Shown here piece by piece: positions 17,078 through 26,389 of a DNA stretch of 64,000 nucleotides. Each line of letters begins with the position of its first letter. Position 1 is the stretch's first letter. The notes below the pieces were generated by a model, which saw only the letters and a list, made by a program, of their open reading frames with translations, was not told the origin of the DNA and did not search any database. The DNA is from Calothrix sp. PCC 7716. Its GTDB lineage: Bacteria; Cyanobacteriota; Cyanobacteriia; Cyanobacteriales; Nostocaceae. The DNA is taken from contig NZ_AP025019.1 in assembly GCF_019977735.1 (NCBI RefSeq), positions 310,001-374,000 of the forward strand. The letters are read 5' to 3'. The position numbers and the translations under genes are program-made.

Positions 17078-17365
17078 AAAAATCTCTTCCTACTAGTAGG
17101 CGAGATAAGGAAAGAAAATAGGTACATCTCTACAGAAACTGAATTCTATTAAATAAAATTATACCCTTTTTAAGCTTAAAAAATTCTTCCATCAGTAAGC
17201 TAGGTAAAAAGAGAAGGTGCTGTATTGTCCATATACTTGCCTAAATTATAGAACTAAATTCTAAAAAATCCCTCTTAACTTTGGGCAAGAGGGGGAAATC
17301 ATCAGGTTGATTGCATATAATCTACAAGCCAAATTATAACAGTACAGTTGTTTAGTTAGGTTTAT
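17078..17365. repeat. Dispersed noncoding element, copy B
   Basis: Second copy of the element at 12434-12740. It ends about 20 bp from the 3' end of the minus-strand response regulator (17384-17830) and includes the CCCTCTT / AAGAGGG hairpin near 17270-17295 followed by a purine-rich stretch. Read on the minus strand this hairpin precedes T-rich sequence, so it may terminate the regulator transcript. The rest of the 700-bp gap 16660-17383 holds no gene I can support. Confidence 0.5.
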
Positions 17366-17383
17366 TTCAAAGAATTATTTAGC

Positions 17384-17830
17384 CTAAGCAGCACTTTTAG
17401 TATAGAAGCGATATTGCTGAGAGGCAGTTTTACTTTGTAAATTTGAAGCGAAGGTGGCGACGGTTGCTAGAAGCACGTCAGGGTCAAGGGGTTTGCTTAT
17501 ATGGGTAGAAAACCCGGCTTGTAAAGCTAGGTTGCGTTCCTGATCTGAGGCGTGTCCAGTGAGGGCGATGGCGGGAATATTTCCAAGCTCCTGGGTCAGA
17601 TTTCTAACTTGCCTAATTAGCCAATAACCATCTTGTAGGGGCATACTTATATCGCTAATTAGAATATCGGGTTTGACTTGGGTAATGACTTGAAGAGCTT
17701 GACTGGCACAAGTTACAGGTGTTACCTGAGCATTGTGCATCTCCAGAATGAATTGTATCAGTTCGAGACTGTCAGTATTATCATCTACTGCCAGCACCTG
17801 CAACCCGTCTAGGGCTTGGAGGTTATACAT
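17384..17830 (-). CDS. Single-domain response regulator
   Basis: A 148-residue receiver with VLAVDDN at 12-18, phospho-acceptor D60 in LISDISMP, T91 in ALTGH and K113 in HISKPLD. The tail is short and basic. It is very similar in layout to the receivers at 14983 and 19246. There is no output domain and no kinase nearby. Confidence 0.9.
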   Translation of the reverse strand: MYNLQALDGLQVLAVDDNTDSLELIQFILEMHNAQVTPVTCASQALQVITQVKPDILISDISMPLQDGYWLIRQVRNLTQELGNIPAIALTGHASDQERNLALQAGFSTHISKPLDPDVLLATVATFASNLQSKTASQQYRFYTKSAA

Positions 17831-18081
17831 AAATTAGTTTGTCCTGTTGTTTAGAAATCCAAAAGCTCTAGGCAGTGCAGTTGCACCCCTTCTGTTGTAA
17901 GTCCAGTCTAAAGGCTTGCTGAAAAAATACTCCTTGTTTAAAACTCAACTTTCTTAATAAAACATTAAGTTTCTTTACTATACTTCATTTTTCGTGTATA
18001 TGCTCTTCTATCCGCAGGAATAGATACAAAGTCACAAGTTCAAGTAGAATCTAAAGAAAGTATTAAGTTTTAGAGGTAAAT

Positions 18082-18318
18082 ATGAATAATGAGTTAAAGG
18101 CGATTAACACCTCAACCTTGCGTCAATTATGGTCTGTCATTGAGCAGACGCAAAGCAGCCTTTTGCTCAAGCTTAGTGATACAGATTTAGTTCAACAGCT
18201 ACTGGGGCAACTGAACAGCCAAGAAGTTCTCAGCAGCGAGGAAGTTAATAATCTGAGTACCTACCTTCACTCTAAAACTTTATTAATTCGTGATTTAGCC
18301 CAAACCCGTTTAGTGTAA
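18082..18318 (+). CDS. Small conserved hypothetical protein, 78 aa
   Basis: Begins MNNELKAINTSTLRQLWSVI and continues EQTQSSLLLKLSDTDLVQQL in a fully helical, leucine-rich style, ending LLIRDLAQTRLV. Short proteins of this type recur in filamentous cyanobacteria and their plasmids; the role is unknown. An AGAGGTAAAT site lies just upstream of the ATG. Confidence 0.55.
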   Translation: MNNELKAINTSTLRQLWSVIEQTQSSLLLKLSDTDLVQQLLGQLNSQEVLSSEEVNNLSTYLHSKTLLIRDLAQTRLV

Positions 18319-18412
18319 AAACGTTGGTTTTTACTTGTAAAACACCAATCGTGTCAACGTTGGTTCTTGTTTACAAAATACTAATCGTGCAAACGTTAGT
18401 ATTTTTTTACTG
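18319..18412. repeat. Tandem repeat, unit about 36 bp
   Basis: Two full and one partial copy of a unit starting AACGTTGGTTT and ending CACCAATCGTGTC (second copy AATACTAATCGTGCA). Each unit can fold on itself (TTGGT...ACCAA). It starts directly at the stop of the 78-aa gene, and the last part ends in a T-run, so the array may work as a terminator. Confidence 0.6.
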
Positions 18413-18503
18413 CGTGCCATAGATTGGGACAGTTTCAACATGAAAGCACCTTCAATAGCTACTTATATAAGTAAGCACAACAGCTTTTACTCAAGAATTA
18501 GAA

Positions 18504-18692
18504 TCAAAACTTATACATCGAGGGAGGACGTTTCCTGCTTTGGTACTCACTCAAAGCTCCAGAGGAAACTACTCGGCGCCCGTTTCTTCTAAAGCTAGGG
18601 ATTTGTCCTTTTTGCAAAGCCATATATAGCGTGCTTTGACTGACCCCCAAACGTCTTGCCGCTTCTACTAGCGAAATACCATGTTTAACCAT
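18504..18692 (-). CDS. Excisionase/MerR-type HTH protein, 62 aa
   Basis: A compact winged helix-turn-helix of the helix_turn_helix_17/excisionase type. SLVEAARRLGVSQSTLYMAL forms the helix-turn-helix at residues 7-26 and IPSFRRNGRRVVS the wing, followed by a basic tail. Such proteins control recombination directionality or act as small regulators. A tyrosine recombinase lies 2 kb away, but other genes separate them. GGCGCC at 18578 lies inside this gene, the first such site after a 6.3-kb absence. Confidence 0.75.
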   Translation of the reverse strand: MVKHGISLVEAARRLGVSQSTLYMALQKGQIPSFRRNGRRVVSSGALSEYQSRKRPPSMYKF

Positions 18693-19245
18693 AATGTCTA
18701 GTCCTTAGCATCTGTGAGAGAAAAAGTCAAAGTTGACTGCGGTTGAATCTTAAAAAATTGTAACACTTTTTTGATGTATCTCAAATCAGGTGTAAAATTT
18801 ATAGCCCTTCAATATTTTTTTGTGGCTTAGTCATCATATTTAAAGATAAAAGCCACAATCCTGCTCTAGCTTGTGGCTGAATTTACTTGATTTGAGCTAA
18901 AGGTGCATTGCTGTTAATTCTACCGTCTCTGGGAATAAAGCAATGTATAAAAATAAATTGAATTAATAATTTTTGGGGAAAATTCCTAGTAATTAATAAT
19001 AAAGACAAAACTTTCTGTTACCAATTGTTAAGTAACATGTAGAAAAATTGTGAAGTCGTTACCATACTAAACACAAACTGGTCTGTCCAGTAATAAATAT
19101 AAAGTTTTAACTACTTACAAATTAAATTATGTTAAGTGTAATAATATAAGAGTTAAAATAAAAATGCCCGCCAAAAGCCAGTTGGCATCTAGCTTCTAGC
19201 AGGTCTTCCCCAAACCGAAAGCACTCAGTTTGCGACAAGTAAATT
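18693..19245. other. Gap upstream of a response regulator
   Basis: No gene seen. It holds the segment 18902-18958 (GTGCATTGCTGTTAATTCTA, then CCGTCTCTGGGA) shared with 15663-15722, which suggests a common leader or promoter element. The remainder is AT-rich. Confidence 0.4.
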
Positions 19246-19707
19246 ATGATAAATACGGCAAAAGACTGTTATCACTCTTTGGAAAGAAATCAAGCTTTAG
19301 TAGGAGTAAAAGTACTTGTAGTTGATGACGATCAAGATAGTCTGGACTTGACTAGTTTTATTCTTGAGGCTTGTGGAGTTAAAGTTATCACGGCAGTGTC
19401 AGCATTAGACGCTTTAGAAGTGATCGAGCAGTTTCAACCCCAAGTTTTAGTCAGTGATATTGCTATGCCACAGATTGATGGCAACTCTCTAATTCGCAAA
19501 ATCCGACAAGGCAAATCTTTAAATCACGACATTCCCGCCATTGCCGTGACCGCACTAGATAGGGAAGAAATATTTAAATTAACCCTTCAATCTGGATTTC
19601 AAGCTTATCTGAGTAAACCCTTTGAAGGAGATGAATTGATAGATTTGATTGTTTCTCTGCACTTGGAGAAAGAAAATCGAGAAGGGCTTAATGCTTCAGC
19701 TACTTAA
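19246..19707 (+). CDS. Single-domain response regulator
   Basis: A 153-residue receiver: VLVVDDD at 23-29, phospho-acceptor D71 in LVSDIAMP, T102 in AVTAL and K124 in YLSKPF. The last 15 residues are a disordered tail. It has no output domain. It is the fourth stand-alone receiver in this block, and the second preceded by the CCGT(G)TCTG leader element. Confidence 0.9.
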   Translation: MINTAKDCYHSLERNQALVGVKVLVVDDDQDSLDLTSFILEACGVKVITAVSALDALEVIEQFQPQVLVSDIAMPQIDGNSLIRKIRQGKSLNHDIPAIAVTALDREEIFKLTLQSGFQAYLSKPFEGDELIDLIVSLHLEKENREGLNASAT

Positions 19708-19850
19708 ATTAATATTAAAAAAACAATAAATCCTCAATTTTATTCCAAGTTTTGTATCCACTAGCACCAGTAAATTAATAATAGTTTTCTGCTTAGTTGA
19801 TACTTGCTGATTACAGTAAAAATCTTTCCTATCTTTATAATTCGAGTGTT

Positions 19851-20201
19851 TCACAATTCTAGTTTTTCTTTAATATCTTCTTGGTGCCATTTATGTTTTA
19901 AAATGGTTAAGTCCGCATCAATTTGAGTTAAAAGAGAATTGTAAAGGTTGACACCCTTGCGTTTGGCAATTGACTTAGTAGACATTTTATGTTCAGGGGC
20001 GTTTTTATCAATCCAAGCTAGTTGGGCTATGACTGCTTTTCTGACAGCTTCTAAACGTTGTTTGTCTTGCAGATCATAAGCTACGTGCAGACTAGCACAC
20101 AAGGTATGGTAAGCGGCTTCAAAGTAACCATTTTCCATTGCCTCCTGAGTCATGGTCATCAGTCGAGAGTAGAAATCGCCGTCTTGACTTGATTTGGACA
20201 T
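19851..20201 (-). CDS. Conserved cyanobacterial hypothetical, 116 aa
   Basis: The ATG at 20201 (MSKSSQDGDFYSRLMTMTQE) starts the part that looks conserved: helical repeats with AMENGYFEAAYHTLCASLH and a KRLEAVRKAVIAQLAWID-like helix pair, reminiscent of a TPR-like helical hairpin. The 80 residues that a longer frame would add (from 20441) are low quality and include a repeated noncoding hairpin, so they are excluded. Function is unknown. Confidence 0.55.
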   Translation of the reverse strand: MSKSSQDGDFYSRLMTMTQEAMENGYFEAAYHTLCASLHVAYDLQDKQRLEAVRKAVIAQLAWIDKNAPEHKMSTKSIAKRKGVNLYNSLLTQIDADLTILKHKWHQEDIKEKLEL

Positions 20202-20302
20202 AAGCTTTTTGGTATCCGACTGAGTAATCAATGCTTTCAGTCTAAAGCTATTTATCTTGGGAATAACTAAATACCTATGTTTAATACTCAAGAGCAACGC
20301 CT

Positions 20303-20350
20303 CAACACTTCCACAGTAGACAACCACCGCAGAAGTGTTAAAGTGCTTTA
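20303..20350. repeat. Dispersed hairpin element, copy 1
   Basis: The segment AACACTTCCACAGTA...CCGCAGAAGTGTTAAAGTGC can fold through AACACTTC / GAAGTGTT. A second copy lies at 32655-32690 with a different loop but kept ends. Both sit in noncoding DNA. Confidence 0.5.
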
Positions 20351-20501
20351 TATTCAAGGTCTTTATAGTGGCTGACCCCGTTTTAATTAAGAAATGTAAT
20401 CTTTTATTTAGATTCTCATTAAAGTGGTAACTTGTCTTCACATTTAAGATTTTCTTAAGATTTAGAGAATTTATCTCTTAACTTGCCGATTCCTCTAACC
20501 A

Positions 20502-21503
20502 TTACACTAAATCCGCCAACACATCAGAGATTTCGCGTTGCTGCTGCTGACGATTACGGTTATCGTCGTACTTTTGAATGGTGTCAATGTTGGCGTGGCG
20601 GGACAAGTTCTATACCTTACGATAATTGCCGTTGCTGTGGTCAAGGGCGGTGGTGATCGATCTGTGGCGTATTCGGTGCGGGGACATATGTTTGGTGATA
20701 CCTGCTTTTTTACATAACTTAACCACTAGGCGCCTGATTGATTCCCCTATAAGACGGTCTTCAATGTCCCCTTTGCGTGGCGACAGTGAACCAAACAGAG
20801 GTGTATATTCTTGATTGGTTTTCTTACTGGCTTTAATCCAGTCGATGATAGCCTCGGTAGTTTTTTGAGTTAACTCAATCACCGTCTTTTGCGTACCTTT
20901 ACCTTTACCGTAAATAGTTATGGTTTTGGCTTGCGGGTTGAAATCATCTACATCGAGGGAATAAATCTCATTTCTTCTCAAAGCGTTATCCCACAAAAGG
21001 CGTAAAATTGCGTAGTCCCGTTTACCTTTCAAAGTACTGCGGTCAACTAAGCTCAAGACTTTGGCAAATTCGCGGGCTTCAATACCTGATGTATCTCTGT
21101 ATTTTTGGACTATCTCAGATTTCACATCATCGAGGGCAAAAGCATAGACTCCCAATTTTCTGCCCATAGTTACCATTGACCTGATAGCTGCGAGTTTTCT
21201 ATTGACCGTGTTTTCGGCAAACCTACGCTCATTCATCAAATAGCTCTTAAAATCAAGAACCAAAGCTACTGCTTGTCCTTGGGTGAGGTGTAAAAATTCT
21301 AATACTGTATCCCGATTGGGTTCTTTCCCAGTAGAAAAGCAAAAGAAATCACGTAAATCTTTTTCGTAGCAGCGCCTTGTTCCTTCACAGCGGGTATCTC
21401 TTAGAAGTTGCTTGATGACATCGGGATTTTTTTCAAGGGTTTTAAAACTGTCGCCTATGGTGAGGGTGTAGGATTTCTCTAAACTGTAGGTGTGTTTCGC
21501 CAT
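20502..21503 (-). pseudogene. Tyrosine recombinase interrupted by an amber codon
   Basis: A phage-integrase protein of about 333 residues from ATG 21503. It has an N-terminal SAM-like core-binding domain (CEGTRRCYEKDLRDFF), the first catalytic Arg in LLWDNALRRNEI and the HxxR box in MSPHRIRHRS. At 20610 an in-frame TAG stands where homologous sequence would read Gln (NYRKV-stop-NLSRHANID). The frame then continues to TAA 20502 and includes the second His box and the nucleophile Tyr in TIQKYDD. The lesion therefore removes the active-site Tyr unless the amber is read through. Everything else is well kept, so the mutation looks recent. Confidence 0.85.
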
Positions 21504-21639
21504 AGGGAGCAAATTGCTTTGTGTAGAGCCAAAAACTAGATTCTCACTCTTTATAATACATAATTATTAATATACTATATTTTTGTAGGTTTGCAGACTA
21601 TTTAACTCGAAGGGTGACTCTTCCACCGATGCATTATAT

Positions 21640-21900
21640 GTGTTGGATGTGTTTTTGATTGACAGCCCAATCACGGAGAAATTTGTTGCTAAAAACCCAG
21701 TGATATCTCGAACTATTGAGATTAAAGGTAGCAACACACTTTCAGAGCTTCATAAGATTATCTTTAAAGCATTTGACCGTCACGATGAACATATGTACGA
21801 ATTTCAAGTTGGAGGTCGTGGCCCGCAGTTCAAAGTGGCGCCAGAGTATTTAATAAATCATGGATTTTTAAGTATCGTTAATGCTGGCGAAATAGTTTAA
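21640..21900 (+). CDS. pRiA4b ORF-3-like protein, truncated
   Basis: The frame reads LYVLDVFLIDSPITEKFV, then NPVISRTIEIKGSNTLSELH and IFKAFDRHDEHMYEFQVGG. This is the standard N-terminal half of the plasmid pRiA4b ORF-3 family (PF07929), common on plasmids and mobile elements. Family members continue with a long C-terminal part (with a FDFGD.W block) that is missing here; the frame ends in an unrelated tail. GTG 21640 is a possible start, but conserved residues extend slightly upstream (DALYV). Probably a decayed gene. Confidence 0.55.
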   Translation: MLDVFLIDSPITEKFVAKNPVISRTIEIKGSNTLSELHKIIFKAFDRHDEHMYEFQVGGRGPQFKVAPEYLINHGFLSIVNAGEIV

Positions 21901-21965
21901 TTGCCCCCTATTCTTGTATTAAGTCAGCACGCCTACTTAAAAATTATTTATGTTAAAGTATAACT

Positions 21966-22295
21966 TTACATAACCTTTTTTGGTGCCCTTTTTGATTTCT
22001 TGGCACCGTCCGGTAAATCAAACTCAACCGCTGAGTTGAAATCAACTCCTAGTACTTCCAATTTCTTCACAACATCGGAAACATTAACTTGTGTAAGCGC
22101 TGCAAAGTCTTTTGCTAGTCCATGTAGTGTAGGTCTTGAGTGCCTTATATTACTTTTGTGAGTAACATCGTTTATACGGTCGGCAGCTTCCGAGCAATCA
22201 AGTATAAATTCTGCCAAGCGATGAATATCACCAGGAAATAAAACAGCTATCTCTTTGAGTTGCGATAAGTATACATTTGTTCTTATTACTCTCAT
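21966..22295 (-). CDS. Hypothetical protein, 109 aa
   Basis: Unrecognised. ATG 22295 starts MRVIRTNVYLSQLKEIAVLF, followed by a helical part (HRLAEFILDCSEAADRINDV) and a basic C-terminal tail rich in Lys and Arg that could bind nucleic acid. No domain recognised. The upstream frame to 22319 is less likely. Confidence 0.45.
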   Translation of the reverse strand: MRVIRTNVYLSQLKEIAVLFPGDIHRLAEFILDCSEAADRINDVTHKSNIRHSRPTLHGLAKDFAALTQVNVSDVVKKLEVLGVDFNSAVEFDLPDGAKKSKRAPKKVM

Positions 22296-22462
22296 AGTCA
22301 ACAAGTAGCTAACGAACAATACTGATTTTACTCTGTAGGCGGGGTGCCGATATTTTTGTTCTATAACTCATCAAAGTGCGTAAATTTTAGTTAAATTTGT
22401 TGCAAATATACTAAAAATAGCGATACTTTAACTGTAAATACACGTAAATTGGACGATGCTTT

Positions 22463-22618
22463 ATGGGCGTGAGAGTGCTATATATTAAAGCTTTATCGGC
22501 AGTTGCATCTTTTTTCTTATTTGTATTAAATATAACTAAGACTTTAGCTGCAACAACATTTAACCCTTCTCCTATATTTACAGACGTTACAAGTTATACA
22601 ATAAATGCATCAATGTAA
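22463..22618 (+). CDS. Short exported peptide, possible remnant
   Basis: A 51-codon frame starting MGVRVLYIKALSAVASFFLF with a clear signal peptide ending near LAA (residue 29-31) and only about 20 residues after it (FNPSPIFTDVTSYTINASM). The signal is convincing; the short mature part suggests the 5' end of a longer exported protein that has been cut off. No Shine-Dalgarno sequence visible. Confidence 0.35.
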   Translation: MGVRVLYIKALSAVASFFLFVLNITKTLAATTFNPSPIFTDVTSYTINASM

Positions 22619-22997
22619 TAAATAATGAGCATTTATTGAATTGAGTACGGAGGTTAAGAGTTGATAGTTATAATTATGGAGCGCTAATTTTGTCTGAATG
22701 CACCGTGACAATTTTATAAATTGTGATAACTTATATACTTCAGGCAAGCAATTGAATTTAGAGTAGACGCCTGACAATCATGTATAAAAGTTTTGGACTT
22801 TCCTATTTCTGCCGGGTGCGTCTAACGCTTTTAAATCACCCTAATAATTTATCTACGGTGATGCAAAATATACTTTACTTGAATAATGAATTCGATATAA
22901 GCAGGCGCCACAAGCAACCAAGCAATGATTAATTTCCTAAGTTGTCTTCAAACTTAAATCAATGGCAGTTTATTGAATTCCTTTACGATGAAGCAAA
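22619..22997. other. Gap without a recognised gene
   Basis: AT-rich noncoding stretch of about 380 bp with one GGCGCC near 22904. Nothing else stands out. Confidence 0.45.
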
Positions 22998-23549
22998 CTA
23001 TTTTAAAATCTGCCAAGTTGGGTTATCAATTATGTTGTGTCCGACTTCGCCGTAATAGTCATCTCTATACATGTGAAATAAGCTTCTACTACTTTGGTCA
23101 TAAATTTGAAACGTCTCTATTTGACTATCAATTATTGAGCAATCGAGACTAAATCCATAGCTATATCTTGATGTTAGCGCTTCTTCCACATTCCAGTTTT
23201 TCCATTCCATAAGATAGGGATAAATTTCCGCATCAATATTAAAAATTATTGGATTATTTTGATTTTTTCTCTCGTAATACATATCCCATGTCGTCTTGGA
23301 AGGAATTAAACTCTTTAAAGTTGAGGACTTCTCTGAAAAGCTAACGTCGTTAACTGTTAACAAAATAATATCACTACTAACTACATTGAAGTTAAAAACT
23401 AAGCTTAGACCACCTCTTATTATAGCCATAATATTTACAGCATCTAAAGGTAGCTTTCCGCACTCACGAAGCCGTGCAACAATTCGTTTATTTAAATCTA
23501 TATCAAACGCAAAGGCTATATTACTGTTATCTGTTTGGTAATAAATCAT
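22998..23549 (-). CDS. Hypothetical protein, 183 aa
   Basis: Unrecognised protein with normal codon composition. It starts MIYYQTDNSNIAFAFDIDLN, has alternating strands in the first half (DIILLTVNDVSF) and an aromatic-rich second half (TTWDMYYERK, WKNWNVEEAL, SLFHMYRDDYYGEVGH). No signal peptide or known motif. Isolated gene. Confidence 0.5.
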   Translation of the reverse strand: MIYYQTDNSNIAFAFDIDLNKRIVARLRECGKLPLDAVNIMAIIRGGLSLVFNFNVVSSDIILLTVNDVSFSEKSSTLKSLIPSKTTWDMYYERKNQNNPIIFNIDAEIYPYLMEWKNWNVEEALTSRYSYGFSLDCSIIDSQIETFQIYDQSSRSLFHMYRDDYYGEVGHNIIDNPTWQILK

Positions 23550-23863
23550 ACAGTTAAAGTTTTTTCAATAGACCAGGTTTCTATATTTCTATAACTATAT
23601 ACTCCCGTCTATGTAATAGTTATGCAATCTTAGAGAAAACAATCTTCAAACTAAAAACTTGAGTAAATGGCGCCATTGTTAGATTTGAGGAACTGATTTT
23701 TACATGGTTTTAAGTCGAAATTGATACAAACGGAGACTTTTTGTGGTGAGTAGCGGTTGAACTACAGGCGCTACTCAATTTAAGGATGAATGTAAAAAAT
23801 ACTTATTGAGCAATTGCAGGCGCTTTTAATTTGTCTAGCTTTAACACAACGAGTGGCGCCCCT

Positions 23864-24349
23864 TTACTGTCTATTGAATAAACCAAGCAAGACTTTGAGT
23901 GGATTGTTGTCTTTTTTAAACGAAGTTGTTTCTTGAGAAATATGCTGCTGAATAAAATTAAGATACCCCCGTCTTCCTTCCTTTTTTGTCCACAATTTGA
24001 CAGAGGATTTAATCCGTTTCAGACAAGCAACCATTTTCGATACGGTCAAAATTTCAACATCTAGATTTACGCTCTTCGGGATTTCCTTTTTTATCTGTTA
24101 CTGGCAATGCTTCTCGTCCCAGGCGCCAGTCACAAACTACTTTAAGAGCCGATACTAGTCCGGCTGAGTTTCCTTTTAGCTGTCGAGAAGAACTGGTAAA
24201 ACCTTGAGATGAAGCATTATAATACTGAATTAACGACTCCAACGCTGCATAATCTCAGCATCAATGAAATCAGGATGTTCTCTATAATACATTACTATAG
24301 TGCTTTCAATATTATGCAGCACATCAAGATATTTATCTTCAAAACTCAT
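23864..24349 (-). pseudogene. Conserved cyanobacterial gene with two frameshifts
   Basis: Three frames join into one recognisable protein. 24349 to about 24245 gives MSFEDKYLDVLHNIESTIVM and the EHPDFIDAEIMQ segment. 24242-24054 gives LESLIQYYNASSQGF through CDWRLGREALPV. 24049-23864 gives LTVSKMVACLKRIKSS, VKLWTKKEGRRGYLNFI. This order matches a common cyanobacterial protein of about 160 residues with unknown role. Single-base shifts near 24245 and 24052 break it. The 5' end keeps a GAGG site followed by TTAAAAACG. Sequencing indels are an alternative to true decay. Confidence 0.7.
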
Positions 24350-24395
24350 CGTTTTTAACCTCGTGTTGTATGGTTTTCACAGGCGCCATCAAAAA

Positions 24396-26123
24396 TTATC
24401 TCATTAAAATCAACTGCTGGTTCCAATCAGCACATGAAGGTTTGAGTCGAGTAGTTTGCGGTAAAACTTTTAAAATGGCGCCTGCTATTTCTTCTCCATC
24501 AGTATCTGAATCATAAGCGGCAACTACATTCTTTATATAAGCTAAAAATTCAGTTGGCATACAACGAGGGCTGTCCGCCACAATATAAATAGTTTTCGTA
24601 AGCAGCGAGTAGTTTAGGGCTGCGACAGAGAGCGCTTCGATTGGAGACTTTGCCAAAAATGCACGAGTTATCTTGTCCTCACCTTGTCCGCCGGCAGTAA
24701 AATGAAACCAACCTTTACTGCGTTTACTACCCTTGGCTAAACCATAAAAAGTATTGTTATATCCATAAGTTCCACGCAAAAAGGCGCCTGTAACTTTATT
24801 CTCCATCGACCGCATCACAAAAACAGCATTCGCACGTGCGTCACTATATATCAACCCAGCCATATGAAGGTTATCAATAAAATTTCCAGGTAACTTTCTT
24901 ACAGCAACCAAATAATCCCTCACCGCATCCCAACGACTTTCATCTCTGTCTGGCGCCACAAACTGCGGCGCTAATTCTTGGGAAATAATTTCTTGTGCTT
25001 CGGTTCGTGCGCGGTGGGTGACGGCACGCAAGCAATCAGACTCTCCAAAAATTTCATGTAACCAAGCAACAGCTTGCCGAAAGTTACATTGTAATAAATG
25101 CATTGCCAAATCAATGGCACCACCACTACCATATTGGGCGCCGCTGTAATCATAAAATTTAGTGCCGACTATTCGTAATGAAAAACCATTGCCCGACCAA
25201 ATTCCTTTACTATTTAGATGCAGCCCTAAATGATAGGCGACCTCTTCTAAAGGTAAGTCGCGTAACAAGTTAGCTTGCGCTTGCCATAATTCTAAAGTCC
25301 AGGCTAAGTTTTGCACGCGCGATTCTAACTTTTGCCTTTCACGCTCGCTAGCTTGTGCCGTCTGCTCAATATGTTTTTTCTCTCGTAGTTGTAAATCACG
25401 GTCATTGATTTGATGATTCAGAATATCCAGTTGGGGTTGGAGAATTTCTTTGATTAACTCACGGTATGCGAAAGCCGATTGATTATCGTTTGGTATCGGC
25501 AGTACATCATCTAAATTAATGTGGAGTGACTTGCAGTTTACAGCAGCGTAATATTTTTTTATATCAAGGTGTTTGGCTTTACTTCCTTTGACTCCACGTT
25601 TGATACCTAGGTGTTCAACCGCGCGGGCAAAACTATCTAATAATTCTGAGAGTTTATGGCGCCCGTGGAATAATCCCTTCGCATTAAGTTTTCCTCTATT
25701 ATCCAGGGGTACTATATAAGCGTGGATATGTGGAGTCGATTCATCCAAGTGCATTGTAGCTTGGACAACTTTACCGTAATAACGAGTCAGTAACCAATCG
25801 GTACAAGCAGCAGCAAAATTATCTACTCGTTCTTGGATGTAGAACCCAGCTTGGTCTGGATTATCAGGTCGGAAGTATTGGGGACTAGCGGTCAAGAGCA
25901 TTTCGATGCCCAGCACTGCATTCGAGCGTATCTTCTGGGCACCGATTTTTTCCATAAACATTTCCTTGATGTCCTTACCCTCGGCACCATCAATTAAGGA
26001 AACATTTTTTATTGATAAATCAGCGTTCTCGATTTCATGCGCGCGTGCTACGTGCATCGCACTGTTAATTAGCGATGCCCAGCTTTTTATCTTTTGGATT
26101 CGGCAAACTGCAAAGTTAGTCAT
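24396..26123 (-). CDS. MobV-family relaxase with Toprim domain
   Basis: ATG 26123 gives a 575-residue protein. Residues 1-200 form a MobV/Pre relaxase: MTNFAVCRIQKIKSW, then HLDESTPHIHAYIVP at 125-139, which supplies the metal-binding His cluster, and LNAKGLFHGRHKLSELLD. A coiled coil follows (about 225-290). Residues 300-375 resemble a DUF3991/zinc-ribbon-like segment, and the C-terminus (about 490-560) is Toprim-like with a YIVADSPR and an AYDSDTDGEE segment. Relaxases nick oriT and lead plasmid transfer; a primase-like tail could support strand synthesis. Its presence marks the replicon as mobilisable. Confidence 0.9.
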   Translation of the reverse strand: MTNFAVCRIQKIKSWASLINSAMHVARAHEIENADLSIKNVSLIDGAEGKDIKEMFMEKIGAQKIRSNAVLGIEMLLTASPQYFRPDNPDQAGFYIQERVDNFAAACTDWLLTRYYGKVVQATMHLDESTPHIHAYIVPLDNRGKLNAKGLFHGRHKLSELLDSFARAVEHLGIKRGVKGSKAKHLDIKKYYAAVNCKSLHINLDDVLPIPNDNQSAFAYRELIKEILQPQLDILNHQINDRDLQLREKKHIEQTAQASERERQKLESRVQNLAWTLELWQAQANLLRDLPLEEVAYHLGLHLNSKGIWSGNGFSLRIVGTKFYDYSGAQYGSGGAIDLAMHLLQCNFRQAVAWLHEIFGESDCLRAVTHRARTEAQEIISQELAPQFVAPDRDESRWDAVRDYLVAVRKLPGNFIDNLHMAGLIYSDARANAVFVMRSMENKVTGAFLRGTYGYNNTFYGLAKGSKRSKGWFHFTAGGQGEDKITRAFLAKSPIEALSVAALNYSLLTKTIYIVADSPRCMPTEFLAYIKNVVAAYDSDTDGEEIAGAILKVLPQTTRLKPSCADWNQQLILMR

Positions 26124-26389
26124 ACCAAGCATCTTCCCACCATTCACACAGCACCGCTACTAACTATATTATTTTGTCAACAAATGTTCTCACTTCTTCA
26201 AAATACTACTTGAAAAGTTACCTGTAGTCTTTATATATTGGTGCCGGAATCCATTACAAAGTGTATTAAGTTATTACTTACACAAAAAATTAATAAGCAG
26301 TACGGAGGATAAGATAGAAATGAATTATATCATACATTGTAAAAAGTAAAACATCACAAACAATTATAAGTTATTAAATTACAACATAG

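Noticed and set aside
24396-26123. Relaxase tail as a full primase
   Set aside because: Only a Toprim-like end and a weak zinc-ribbon-like middle are visible; primase catalytic context is incomplete.
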